Shown here: in pieces, positions 43,236-51,822 of the stretch
Layout of the letters: every line of letters begins with the position of its first letter
Position numbering within the stretch: position 1 is the stretch's first letter
Source of the DNA: an uncultured Oscillibacter sp.
GTDB lineage: Bacteria; Bacillota; Clostridia; Oscillospirales; Oscillospiraceae
Direction of reading: 5' to 3'
NCBI GenBank assembly: GCA_947244595.1
Contig: CAMXKT010000001.1
Coordinates: 1-64,000 of the forward strand
Length of the DNA: 64,000 bases
The notes under the pieces: model-generated
Told to the model about the DNA's origin: nothing
The model's input: the letters and a program-made list of their open reading frames with translations, nothing else
The model's database searches: none
Translations under genes and position numbers: made by a program

Positions 43236-43358
43236 CTACGGCGCGTCCCCGGCGGCGGCAATGCCGGCGAAGAAGCGGGGCTGGATCCGCAGCCCGCCTC
43301 CATAGCGGACCTGTGACGGGAATAGGCGCAGCTCCTTCAGCGGAGACAGGACGCGTTC
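43236..43358 (-). pseudogene. 3' end of a lost minus-strand gene
   Basis: About 40 codons in one minus frame read LSPLKELRLFPSQVRYGG and LRIQPRFFAGIAAAGDAP before a stop, in protein-like composition with neighbouring codon usage. A matching terminator follows 12 bases later. Upstream the frame runs into the promoter of the LacI gene on the other strand, so the 5' part has been replaced. The family was not recognised. Confidence 0.5.
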
Positions 43359-43387
43359 TTGAAAAACCGGCGGTTTGGGGGTATGAT
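43359..43387 (+). promoter_or_regulatory. promoter of the second LacI gene
   Basis: TTGAAA (43359-43364), 17 bases, TATGAT (43382-43387). Confidence 0.7.
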
Positions 43388-43453
43388 AGGAAAAACAACT
43401 GGGGAAAAGAACGCGGTGCCGTGAGAACGGCGCAAAAACAGGGGGAACCGGAA

Positions 43454-44494
43454 ATGAAAATGACGACAAGCCGCATTGCGGAGTTGGCCGGGGTGTCCCG
43501 GGGCGCTGTGGACAAAACCATCCATAACCGTCCGGGTGTGCGGGAGGACGTGCGGCAAAAGGTGCTGCAAGTGATTGCGGAGACCGGGTATGTCCCGCTG
43601 TCTGTAAGGAAGGCCTCGGTGCAGCCTTCGAAGACCTTCCGAGTGGCGGCCATTCTTCCACCGCTGACCAACCCCTACTTTGCGGCGCTGAAACGCCATA
43701 TGGACGAGATCGTCTCCTTTATGCCTAACCTGTCCCTGACATGCTTTTTTTGCGGCCCCACGGATTCCCGGCAGATGCTTTCCCTGCTGAAGCAGCTTCG
43801 GGAGCAGGATTTTGACGGCTATCTGCTTCGAGGTGCGCGCAGCGGAAGCGTCAGCGAGGAACTGGAGAGCATTGACAGGCCGGTGATCTTCTTTGAGTGC
43901 GACATTCCGCGTGTAAAAAGGCTCTGCCTGGTAGGGGAGGATTGCGTAAAAACCGGGCGGCTGGCGGCGTCACTGCTGGCAAAGAGCGTAGGCTACCGAG
44001 GGGAGGTATCGGTTATCACGGGGTCAGCGGAACTCTCCAGCCATCAGCAACGCCTGACGGGCTTCCTGGACGTGATGCGGATGGAGTACCCCGAAATCCG
44101 TATTGCCCGGCAAATATACTCCTTAGAGCAGCCCGCAGTGGCCTATCAGCAAACAAATCGGCTTCTGGAGGACTGTCCCCATCTGGCGGGTGTGTGCAAC
44201 CTAGCGGGCTGCACCGGAGAAATTGGCCACGCCATTCTGGAGCGCCGAAAGAAGAGCTCCGTCCGGCTGGTCTGTTTCAGCACGGGCAAAGATGTGATTA
44301 CGCTGATCCAAAAGAAAATCGTCACCTTTTCCATCAATCTTCAGCCACGAGAGCAAGCCCGCATGATGTTTGAAGCCATGTACGCCTATCTCTCGCGGGG
44401 GCAGAAGCCCTCTTCCGACTTCCTGAAAACTCCGATCACCATAGCGCTGGACGAGAACATCGACAGCCTGCTGAACGACTTTGGGCCGGTATGA
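43454..44494 (+). CDS. LacI-family regulator of the sugar-oxidation operon
   Basis: 346 residues. The HTH (MTTSRIAELAGVSRGAVDKTIHNRPGVREDVRQKVLQVIAETGY) has the variant SRGAVDKTIHNRPGV typical of the sugar-oxidation regulators. The sensor domain (TFRVAAILPPLTNPYFAALKRHMDE) resembles RbsB-type binding proteins, unlike the first LacI protein. It is placed just upstream of, and in the same direction as, a ribose-type ABC operon, and the operator candidate at 44731-44750 would be its target. A longer frame to 43208 crosses its own promoter and is rejected. Confidence 0.9.
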   Translation: MKMTTSRIAELAGVSRGAVDKTIHNRPGVREDVRQKVLQVIAETGYVPLSVRKASVQPSKTFRVAAILPPLTNPYFAALKRHMDEIVSFMPNLSLTCFFCGPTDSRQMLSLLKQLREQDFDGYLLRGARSGSVSEELESIDRPVIFFECDIPRVKRLCLVGEDCVKTGRLAASLLAKSVGYRGEVSVITGSAELSSHQQRLTGFLDVMRMEYPEIRIARQIYSLEQPAVAYQQTNRLLEDCPHLAGVCNLAGCTGEIGHAILERRKKSSVRLVCFSTGKDVITLIQKKIVTFSINLQPREQARMMFEAMYAYLSRGQKPSSDFLKTPITIALDENIDSLLNDFGPV

Positions 44495-44567
44495 GTCCGA
44501 GCAATCCGAGCCGATTTGCTCGAAAAGAGCCCTATTTTTAGTCGATATCCTCAAAAAAATATGTTGC

Positions 44568-44598
44568 AAAACCGAGCAAAAATTTTGCTCGGTTTTTT
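44568..44598 (+). terminator. intrinsic terminator after the second LacI gene
   Basis: AAAACCGAGCAAAA pairs with TTTTGCTCGGTTTT (44568-44581 with 44583-44596), ending in a T-run. Confidence 0.88.
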
Positions 44599-44704
44599 CG
44601 GCAAAAAAAGAGGAAAAGCCGGTTCCATTTCTTGTTATTTTAAAAGTACCAAAGGGCTGGTTTTTGATGTTTCGCCCAAAAAACGGTTTTGTTTTCTTTG
44701 CGAA

Positions 44705-44750
44705 TTGACGCATAAACACGAAAATTGCTATGCTTAAAGCACTTAAAGCA
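44705..44750 (+). promoter_or_regulatory. promoter and LacI-type operator of the sugar-oxidation operon
   Basis: TTGACG (44705-44710), 18 bases, TATGCT (44729-44734). Overlapping the -10 is TGCTTAAAGCACTTAAAGCA (44731-44750), an imperfect palindrome that is also a direct repeat of CTTAAAGCA. That is where a LacI repressor would block transcription. Confidence 0.65.
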
Positions 44751-44785
44751 CGAAATGAGGCCAAGACGTAAAGGAGAGGATCGTT

Positions 44786-45916
44786 ATGAGCAAAACCATT
44801 CGCATCGGGCTGATTGGCGCAGGCTTTATCGGGCGCAGCCACGCGACCGCATATCTGAATCAATGCCAGTTCGGCTCGGAGATCAAGCCGGAGCTGGTAG
44901 TGGTGGCCGATCCGGTGGAGACGGCGGCAAAGGCGCTGGCAGAGAGCCACGGCTTTGCCCGGTACACCAGCGATTGGCGCGAGGTGGTCAAGGCGGACGA
45001 CGTAGACCTGGTCTGCATCTGCACGCCCAACAACATGCACTGCGAAATTGCCATAGAAGCGGCGCGGAATGGAAAGGCCATCAATTGCGAAAAGCCCCTG
45101 GGCATGAACGGCGACGAATCCGAACAGGCGGCAAGAGCGGTCAAGGAATGCGGCGTGATTGCGACCTGCGGCTTCAACACCATAAAAATTCCCGTAATTG
45201 CCTACGCCAAGGAGATCATCGACTCCGGTGAACTGGGAGAGCTGGTCCTCTTCCGGGGCAGCTACGACACCGACGGCCTGGCGGACCCAGACGCGCCCCA
45301 TGCCTGGCGTATGCTGGCGAAGAACTCGCTGTTGGGCTCTATGGGCGACCTTGCCGCCCATGTGCTGTCCATCTCCCAGTATCTGCTGGGGGACATCACC
45401 GCGGTCACCGGCATGACGGGGATACTCTACAGCCAGAGGAAGGATTCAGCGGGTAATTTGCAGCCGGTTGAAAACGACGACGTGGCGCAGTTCCTTTGTC
45501 GGTATCAAAACGGCGGCATTGGCTATATTTCCTCCAGCCGGGTGGCTCCGGGGCGCAAGCAGGGCGAGGTCTTTGAGGCGCAGTTCACTAAAGGCATCAT
45601 CACTTTCAATTTGGAGCGAATGAACGAAATCAACATCTACCGCCACACGGACAAACCGGTGGACCAGGGCTTCAAGACCATCATTTCGGCCCCCGGCCAC
45701 GGCGAGTATGGTAAATTTTGGGGCGGCCCCGGCATTGGCATCGGCTATCAGGACCTGAAGACGATTGAAGAGCGCCACGTTTTGGAAAACATTGTGAACA
45801 GCACCACGCCGGCAGTGGACTTCGTCTTCGCGGCGAAAATCGACCGCGTGATGGAAGCGGTGCTGGAATCGGCGAAAACCGGCCGGTGGGTTGACGTGAA
45901 ACCGGTGAAGGTATAA
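44786..45916 (+). CDS. Gfo/Idh/MocA-family dehydrogenase
   Basis: 376 residues: IRIGLIGAGFIGRSHATAYLN (dinucleotide site), DLVCICTPNNMHCEIAIEAARNGKAINCEKPLGMN with the EKP lysine, and GSMGDLAAHVLSISQYLLGDI with the Asp/His pair. A long C-terminal sheet domain contains GYISSSRVAPGRKQGEVFEAQFTKGIITF. It would oxidise or reduce a sugar ring carbon with NAD(P). First gene of the operon, behind AAAGGAGAGGA, about 70 bases after the operator promoter. Confidence 0.9.
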   Translation: MSKTIRIGLIGAGFIGRSHATAYLNQCQFGSEIKPELVVVADPVETAAKALAESHGFARYTSDWREVVKADDVDLVCICTPNNMHCEIAIEAARNGKAINCEKPLGMNGDESEQAARAVKECGVIATCGFNTIKIPVIAYAKEIIDSGELGELVLFRGSYDTDGLADPDAPHAWRMLAKNSLLGSMGDLAAHVLSISQYLLGDITAVTGMTGILYSQRKDSAGNLQPVENDDVAQFLCRYQNGGIGYISSSRVAPGRKQGEVFEAQFTKGIITFNLERMNEINIYRHTDKPVDQGFKTIISAPGHGEYGKFWGGPGIGIGYQDLKTIEERHVLENIVNSTTPAVDFVFAAKIDRVMEAVLESAKTGRWVDVKPVKV

Positions 45917-45987
45917 GCGCCCACCGGGAATGCATGAGGAGGGGCGAATGTGCGCATACCTCTATAATAGAGTAAGGAGCATTAACT

Positions 45988-46938
45988 ATGAGACTTTGTT
46001 TGAACACCGACGGGTTGGCGCACCTTCCCTTTGAGGCGATGGTGTCCACCGCCGCGGAGATCGGCGTCGAATCCCTGGAGATTGCCTGCGGCAACTGGTC
46101 CAGCGCACCCCACATCGATCTGGACGGGATGCTGGAGCGCAAGAGCACACGGGAAAAGTACATGGATACCATTCACCGGGCGGGTCTGGAGCTGGAGGCC
46201 CTCAACTGCTCCGGGAACCAACTAGAACCCAACGGTACCGGCAGGGCCCATCAGGCCGTGGTAGAGAAGACCTTCCGCCTGGCGGAGCTGTTGGGCGTAA
46301 AAAGCGTCGTCATGATGAGCGGGCTACCGGGGGGCAGCGCCACCGACACCACCGCAAACTGGGTCACAACCTGCTGGCCGATGAGCTGCCAGGAAATTCT
46401 GCGCTATCAGTGGGAAGAGGTGCTGATCCCCTACTGGGAGAAGACCGCGAAGCAGGCCAAGGACCACGGGATCACCTCCATCGCACTGGAAAATCACGGT
46501 GCCCAGTGCGTCTACAACGCGGAAACCCTCCTGCGGCTGCGCCGGGCGACGGACCCAATCATTGGCATGAATCTAGACCCCAGCCATCATATGTGGATGG
46601 GCGGCGACGGCATTGAGATGGCAAAGGCTCTGGGAGCAGACGCGATTCACCACGTCCACGCAAAAGACCTGCGCAAGGAGGGGACGCGCTTCGCCGCGAA
46701 CGGTGGGCTGGAAACCAAGTTCTTCGACGATTACAACAACCGTTACTGGAACTATGTGGCCCTGGGCTACGGCGAGAGCGCCGAATGGTGGAAGACCTTC
46801 TTCTCCGTACTGCGCATGATGGGCTATGATGGTCCGGTTTCTCTTGAGATTGAGGACAAGACCATGTCCGCCCTGGTGGCAATCAAGAAATCCATCTCCT
46901 TCCTCCACGAGGTGATGCCCAGGGACTTCGGCGCCTAA
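45988..46938 (+). CDS. TIM-barrel sugar phosphate isomerase/epimerase-like protein
   Basis: 316 residues of the xylose-isomerase-like TIM-barrel (AP endonuclease 2) superfamily. Likely metal ligands are the Glu in SIALENHG (~170), the Asp/His in NLDPSHHMWMGG (~200), the His in HHVHAKDL (~225) and the Glu in VSLEIEDKTM near the end. Members include IolE, IolH, tagatose 3-epimerase and, next to Gfo/Idh/MocA enzymes, lyases acting on 3-keto-glycosides. It lies between a dehydrogenase and a sugar transporter, so it should act on the imported or oxidised sugar. Confidence 0.88.
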   Translation: MRLCLNTDGLAHLPFEAMVSTAAEIGVESLEIACGNWSSAPHIDLDGMLERKSTREKYMDTIHRAGLELEALNCSGNQLEPNGTGRAHQAVVEKTFRLAELLGVKSVVMMSGLPGGSATDTTANWVTTCWPMSCQEILRYQWEEVLIPYWEKTAKQAKDHGITSIALENHGAQCVYNAETLLRLRRATDPIIGMNLDPSHHMWMGGDGIEMAKALGADAIHHVHAKDLRKEGTRFAANGGLETKFFDDYNNRYWNYVALGYGESAEWWKTFFSVLRMMGYDGPVSLEIEDKTMSALVAIKKSISFLHEVMPRDFGA

Positions 46939-47068
46939 GGCGCTCTTGGACATGGGAGTTCTTCCCTTCGCGCGGGCCCGGGGCTGCGCGGATGGAAAAG
47001 AGGCTCCGCCCCGGAGAAACATGTAAGAGCTGCCTGCCGGCATGGCGGGCGGCGGAAAGGACACGAAC

Positions 47069-48055
47069 ATGAAAAAAAGAGTATTGAGCCTGCTCCTGGC
47101 CGGCGTGATGTGCCTGTCCCTGGCAGCGTGCGGCGGCAACAAAGACAGCGGGTCCAGCGGCGGAAAGACGGACGGTGAAAGCCAGGGTGCCTCCCCGGCA
47201 GAACAGCCGCTGAAGATCGGCGTGATCGCCAAGTACCAGCACGAGTTCTATATGACCATGTTTGACGGCGCGCGGAAGGCCGCCGAGGAACTGGGCGCGG
47301 AAATCGAGTGCAACAACCCCTCCTCCCCCCAGGACGCGATGGTGCAGGTGCAGCAGGTGGAAGACATTGTGTCAAAGAATGTAGACGTCCTGGTCATCGT
47401 GCCCAATCAGCCGGACACACTGGCCTCGGCGCTGGCAAAGGCCCATGAGAAAGGAATCACCATTGTGGCCGCGGATACAGACTTTGACTATGAGCACAAG
47501 GTGGCCTACGCCGGGACGGGCAACGAGGAAGCGGGCTCCACGGTGGCGGAGCGCCTGTGCGAAAACCTTCCCGACGGTGCCAGCGTAGTGGTCATGCGGG
47601 GCCCCCTAGGCGGCGTGAGCTTTGACCAGCGCGTGGCGGGCGTGACCAAGACCCTGGAGGAGAAGGGCGTGGCCATTCTGGAAGTGGTCGACGCGGAGTC
47701 CATGGCGGACAAGGCGGCGGCAAAGACCGAGGACCTGATCCAGAAATACGGCGAAAAAATGAACGCGATCATCTGCCTGGACGACAATATGACCCCCGGC
47801 GCGGTCACTGCCATCCGCCAGGCCAATATGACCGGAAAGATTCTTGTGACCGGCTTTGACGCGGGCTCCTCCGTGCTGGAAATGATCAAAACGGGCGACG
47901 TGCTGCTGGATGTTGCGCAAAACCCGTACAACATGGGCTATGAGGCGGTTAAAGCGGGTGTAGCGGCCCACAAGGGTGAGTCCGTCCAGCCCATCATAGA
48001 CACCGGCGTCACGGTCATCGACGCCTCCAATGTGGACGAGCATCTGGACGCGTAA
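47069..48055 (+). CDS. ribose-type ABC transporter substrate-binding lipoprotein
   Basis: 328 residues. The signal MKKRVLSLLLAGVMCLSLAACGG ends in lipobox LAAC. After a Gly/Ser-rich linker there is a periplasmic-binding-protein 4 fold (KIGVIAKYQHEFYMTMFDGARKAAEELGAEIE, VDVLVIVPNQPDTLASALAKAHEKGITIVAADTD, AIICLDDNMTPGAVTAIRQAN, GKILVTGFDAG). It binds a sugar or cyclitol for the RbsA/RbsC-type partners that follow. The start at 47069 has GGAAAGGA eight bases upstream and gives a clean signal peptide. Confidence 0.93.
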   Translation: MKKRVLSLLLAGVMCLSLAACGGNKDSGSSGGKTDGESQGASPAEQPLKIGVIAKYQHEFYMTMFDGARKAAEELGAEIECNNPSSPQDAMVQVQQVEDIVSKNVDVLVIVPNQPDTLASALAKAHEKGITIVAADTDFDYEHKVAYAGTGNEEAGSTVAERLCENLPDGASVVVMRGPLGGVSFDQRVAGVTKTLEEKGVAILEVVDAESMADKAAAKTEDLIQKYGEKMNAIICLDDNMTPGAVTAIRQANMTGKILVTGFDAGSSVLEMIKTGDVLLDVAQNPYNMGYEAVKAGVAAHKGESVQPIIDTGVTVIDASNVDEHLDA

Positions 48056-48072
48056 GCCCGGATCCCCTTAAA

Positions 48073-48106
48073 GGAAAGGCTGCCTGCTTCGGCAGGCAAC
48101 CTTTCC
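48073..48106 (+). other. intercistronic UUCG hairpin
   Basis: Stem GGAAAGG/CCTTTCC with an inner GCCTGC-TTCG-GCAGGC (48073-48106) and no U-run. It lies between the binding protein and ATPase genes and fits an mRNA-stabilising element that raises expression of the binding protein. Confidence 0.6.
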
Positions 48107-48151
48107 CGTTATGGCAGAAACAAAGTGGCTCTGAGAAAGAGGTGACAAAGG

Positions 48152-49663
48152 TTGAAGGACTCTATTGTGGAGTTGCGGCATATCGTGAAAATTTTTCCGG
48201 GAGTGATGGCGCTGGACGACATGTCCATCGAGCTGCGAAGGGGGGAAATTCACGGGCTGATTGGAGAGAACGGTGCGGGAAAATCCACACTCATCAAGGT
48301 GCTGACCGGAATGCACCGGCCCGACAACGGCGAAATCTATGTAAACGGCCAGCGGGTGGAATTCCAGAACCCGGAACAGGCCCGGGAGAAGGGCATCGCC
48401 TGTGTGTACCAGGAGCTGAACATCGTCCCGGACGCCAACATGGTGGACAACATTTTCCTCAACTGCTACAAAAGGAAACACCGCTTCTTCCTGGACTACG
48501 ACTACATGCGCAGGCGCACGGAGGAGATTATGCGGGAGCTGGGGCAGGAGGCAGACCTGTCGGCCCCCTGCGGCACGCTGGGCATTGGAATGCAGCAAAT
48601 GGTGGAAATCGCAAAGGCCATTCAACTGGAGGCAAACGTAATCATTCTGGACGAGCCCACCGCCAGTTTGGGGGAGCAAGAGGTGGAGCAACTGGTACAG
48701 AGCATACGCCGCCTGCAGAAGAAGGGAATCACCTTCCTGTTCGTCTCTCACAAACTGGAGGAGATCTTTGAGCTCTGCGACCGGGTGACGGTTATGCGGG
48801 ACGCGAAGCACATCGTCACCACCGAGCCGGAAAAGCTGACCAAGGACGATCTGATTGCCCACATGGTGGGACGCACGCTGGATAACCTGTTTCCCAAGGC
48901 GGCGTCCTGCCCTGGAGAGGAGGCGCTCCGGGTGGAGGGGCTGACACGGATGGGCGAGTTCTACGATGTGTCCTTCAGCGCCCGCCGGGGCGAGATACTC
49001 GGGTTCTCCGGGCTGGTGGGCGCAGGGCGCACCGAGCTGTTTCAGAGTATTTTCGGCATGACAGCCCCCGACCGGGGTGAGATTTACATCGACGGAAAGA
49101 AGGCGGATATCCAAAGCCCCGGACAGGCCATCTGGAACAAGATGGCATTCTTGACGGAGGACCGCAAGCACCAAGGTCTGATCCTGGAGTCCTCTGTGCG
49201 GGAAAACCTGAACCTGGTGCAGCTGGACCAAATCCGCAAAGGGTTGTTCCTGGATGAGGACAAGCGCACGGCGCTGTCCCGGGAGGCGGTGGATAGGCTT
49301 CGCATCAAGGTCTCCAGCGACGCCCAGCTTGCGGGACAGCTTTCCGGCGGCAACCAGCAGAAAGTGGTTATCGGCAAATGGGTGATGACCGACGCGGATA
49401 TTTTTATTTTCGACGAGCCGACCAAGGGAATCGACGTGGGAGCAAAAATCGAAGTCTACAACATTATGAACGGACTGGTGGCGCAGGGGAAATGCGTCGT
49501 CATGATTTCCTCCGAGCTGCCCGAGGTACTCGGCATGAGCGACCGGGTGGTGGTCATGCGCGAAGGACGGAAGACGGCGGAGATCTGCCGTGGCAGCCGG
49601 TTTTTCAATCAAGAGGATATTATGAAGGCGGCGTGGGGAGGAAAACTGGATGAAAACGAATAA
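48152..49663 (+). CDS. ribose-type ABC transporter ATPase with two ATP-binding domains
   Basis: 503 residues. The first cassette has GENGAGKSTL (~37), LGIGMQQMVEIAKAI as a degenerate signature region and VIILDEPTASL. The second (from ~250) has GFSGLVGAGRTELF in place of a perfect Walker A, LSGGNQQKVVIGKW and IFIFDEPTKGIDVGAK, as in RbsA/MglA. It energises import of the bound sugar. The gene starts with TTG; an AGAGGTGAC lies upstream. Confidence 0.93.
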   Translation: MKDSIVELRHIVKIFPGVMALDDMSIELRRGEIHGLIGENGAGKSTLIKVLTGMHRPDNGEIYVNGQRVEFQNPEQAREKGIACVYQELNIVPDANMVDNIFLNCYKRKHRFFLDYDYMRRRTEEIMRELGQEADLSAPCGTLGIGMQQMVEIAKAIQLEANVIILDEPTASLGEQEVEQLVQSIRRLQKKGITFLFVSHKLEEIFELCDRVTVMRDAKHIVTTEPEKLTKDDLIAHMVGRTLDNLFPKAASCPGEEALRVEGLTRMGEFYDVSFSARRGEILGFSGLVGAGRTELFQSIFGMTAPDRGEIYIDGKKADIQSPGQAIWNKMAFLTEDRKHQGLILESSVRENLNLVQLDQIRKGLFLDEDKRTALSREAVDRLRIKVSSDAQLAGQLSGGNQQKVVIGKWVMTDADIFIFDEPTKGIDVGAKIEVYNIMNGLVAQGKCVVMISSELPEVLGMSDRVVVMREGRKTAEICRGSRFFNQEDIMKAAWGGKLDENE

Positions 49664-50663
49664 AACGCTGAAAAAAATTAGCGGCGCAGTGTCCGGCGCG
49701 GGTCCTGTGGCCGCCGTGCTGATCCTTTCGGTGGTGCTGGCGGTGTCGAGCGAGACCTTCCTCACCGTGAACAACTGGATGAATATTCTACGTCAAACGG
49801 CGGTGAACAGCACCATAGCCATCGGCATGCTGCTGATCCTGCTCACGGCGGGAATCGACCTTTCGGTGGGCTCCATCTGCGCGCTGAGCAGTTGTGTGAT
49901 GGGCGCGCTGATGCGGGACCTGGGTGTGCAGAATCCAGTGGTGCTGATCGCCGCCTGCCTGGGCTGCGGGATGCTGTGCGGCTATATCAACGGTGCGCTG
50001 TACACGAAGCTGAACCTGCCCCATCCCTTTGTGGCGACGCTGGGCACGATGCAGATCTTTCGAGGCTTGGCGCAGATCGTTTCCCACGCGACGCCCATCA
50101 CCGGCTTTCCCGACAGCGTCATCGCACTGGGCTTTTCCTCCATCGGCCCCATCGGCTTCCCAGCCTGCTTTCTCTCGGTAATTCTGGTGTTTATCCTGTT
50201 CGCGGTCCTGCTGAACAAAACGCCACTGGGCAAGAAAATCTACGCCGTGGGCGGCAACGAGGAGGCGGCCCGGGTTTCCGGCATCGACGTAAAGCGGGTC
50301 AAGATGTTCGTCTATGTGATTACCGGACTTCTGGCGGGGTTCGCGGCGCTGATTTTGACAGGACGGGTTTCTACCGCCCTGCCCACCACCGGCGAGGAGT
50401 ACGCCATGGACGCGATTGCGTCCTGCGTGATTGGCGGGGCCTCCTTCAACGGGGGCAAGGGCACTGTAGGCGGCACCTTCGTGGGAGCGCTGTTTATCCA
50501 AATTATCCGCAACGGCCTAAATCTGCTGGGAGCGCAGTCCGATTTACAGATGGTAGTAATCGGCGCGGTGGTCATCATTGCGGTGGTCATCGACGTGTAC
50601 CGGGGCGCAGCGGAGGAGAAAGCCAAGAGGCTGGAGCAGGCAAAAGCACACCTGCACGCCTGA
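49650..50663 (+). CDS. ribose-type ABC transporter permease
   Basis: 337 residues with eight to ten membrane helices: INWMNILRQ-type start (VNNWMNILRQTAVNSTIAIGMLLILLTAGIDLSVGSI), LPHPFVATLGTMQIFRGLAQI, and the conserved cytoplasmic loop NKTPLGKKIYAVGGNEEAARVSGIDVKRVKMFVYVITGLLAG of RbsC. It overlaps the ATPase gene by 14 bases. Confidence 0.93.
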   Translation: MKTNKTLKKISGAVSGAGPVAAVLILSVVLAVSSETFLTVNNWMNILRQTAVNSTIAIGMLLILLTAGIDLSVGSICALSSCVMGALMRDLGVQNPVVLIAACLGCGMLCGYINGALYTKLNLPHPFVATLGTMQIFRGLAQIVSHATPITGFPDSVIALGFSSIGPIGFPACFLSVILVFILFAVLLNKTPLGKKIYAVGGNEEAARVSGIDVKRVKMFVYVITGLLAGFAALILTGRVSTALPTTGEEYAMDAIASCVIGGASFNGGKGTVGGTFVGALFIQIIRNGLNLLGAQSDLQMVVIGAVVIIAVVIDVYRGAAEEKAKRLEQAKAHLHA

Positions 50664-50676
50664 ACGGGAGGAACAG

Positions 50677-51807
50677 ATGATGCAGAAACTCAGGTTTGGA
50701 ATGGTTGGCGGCGGCGGCGGTTTCATTGGCAATGTACACCGCCACGGCGCATTAGACGACGACCTTGCCGTACTGACGGCAGGCTGCTTCAGCCGGGACC
50801 TCGGCAAGAATCGGGCCTGCGCCGAGAAATGGGATGTTCCCCGCTGCTACGTCTCCTATGAGGAAATGGCGGAACGGGAGGGCCAGAGGGAGGACGGAAT
50901 TGATTTCGTCACAATTGCCACCCCCAACAATACCCACTATGCTATTGCGAAAAGTTTCCTGGAGCGAGGCATCCATGTGCTGAGCGATAAGCCGGCGGCG
51001 CTGAACCTGGAGCAGGCGCAGGAGCTGGAGGCGCTAGCCGCAGAAAAGGGACTTTTGTTCGGCGTAAGCTACACCTATGCGAACTACGCTCTGATCCGGC
51101 AGGCGCGAAACATGGTGGAACACGGCGAAATCGGGAAAATCATCAACATCATGTGCGAATACCCCCAGGATTGGGTGCTGATGACGGTGGCCAGCGGCCA
51201 GTCGGTGCACGGCTCCTGGAGGTTCCAGCCGGAGATCATCGGCAATTCCCTCTGCGTCGCCGACATCGGAACTCACCTGGAGTACCTGGTCACAGCGGCG
51301 ACGGGGCTGGAGCTGGAAAAGGTACTCTGCGCGGTGCAGACCATTCCCGAGGATCTGCCGTTGGAGACCAATGCGCAGATGCTGCTGCGCTATGCGGGAG
51401 GCGTACCCGGGATGATGTGGGCGTCTCAAGTAGCTGCTGGACACGAGTGCAGCGTGTCCCTCCGAATCTATGGGGACAAAGGTTCCATCGCGTGGAACCA
51501 CGACACGCCGATGCAGCTACGGGTGGCAAAGCTGGGCCGCCCAGTGCAGATCTATACTCCGGAGAGAGACTATCTCTACCCGGAGGCCAAGGCATTAACA
51601 CGCCTGCCTTACGGGCACCCGGAGGGATTTTACGAGGCCTTCGCAAACATTTACCGTGGGTTCATCCGCCACATTCTGGCACTGCGGCAGGGCCCGGCAG
51701 CGGCGGAATATCCCTATCCGACCATCCGGGACGGTGTGCGGGGATTGAAGTTTGTGAGGGCCTGTTTGGAGAGCAGTCGGCGCGGCAGCGTCTGGGTGCA
51801 CCTATGA
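50677..51807 (+). CDS. Gfo/Idh/MocA-family dehydrogenase, second of the operon
   Basis: 376 residues. RFGMVGGGGGFIGNVHRHGALDDD is the dinucleotide-binding start with extra Gly, DFVTIATPNNTHYAIAKSFLERGIHVLSDKPAALN has DKP in place of EKP, and ADIGTHLEYLVTAATG carries the catalytic Asp-x-x-x-His. It belongs to a different branch from the enzyme at 44786, closer to glucose-fructose-oxidoreductase-like proteins of 3-keto-sugar metabolism. GGGAGG precedes the ATG; the permease gene ends 13 bases before. Confidence 0.9.
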   Translation: MMQKLRFGMVGGGGGFIGNVHRHGALDDDLAVLTAGCFSRDLGKNRACAEKWDVPRCYVSYEEMAEREGQREDGIDFVTIATPNNTHYAIAKSFLERGIHVLSDKPAALNLEQAQELEALAAEKGLLFGVSYTYANYALIRQARNMVEHGEIGKIINIMCEYPQDWVLMTVASGQSVHGSWRFQPEIIGNSLCVADIGTHLEYLVTAATGLELEKVLCAVQTIPEDLPLETNAQMLLRYAGGVPGMMWASQVAAGHECSVSLRIYGDKGSIAWNHDTPMQLRVAKLGRPVQIYTPERDYLYPEAKALTRLPYGHPEGFYEAFANIYRGFIRHILALRQGPAAAEYPYPTIRDGVRGLKFVRACLESSRRGSVWVHL

Positions 51808-51822
51808 CAGGAGGGAATGGAT

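Noticed and set aside
43208..43453. 82-codon upstream extension of the second LacI protein
   Set aside because: It crosses the gene's own promoter (43359-43387) and the terminator of another gene; the LacI HTH begins at 43454.
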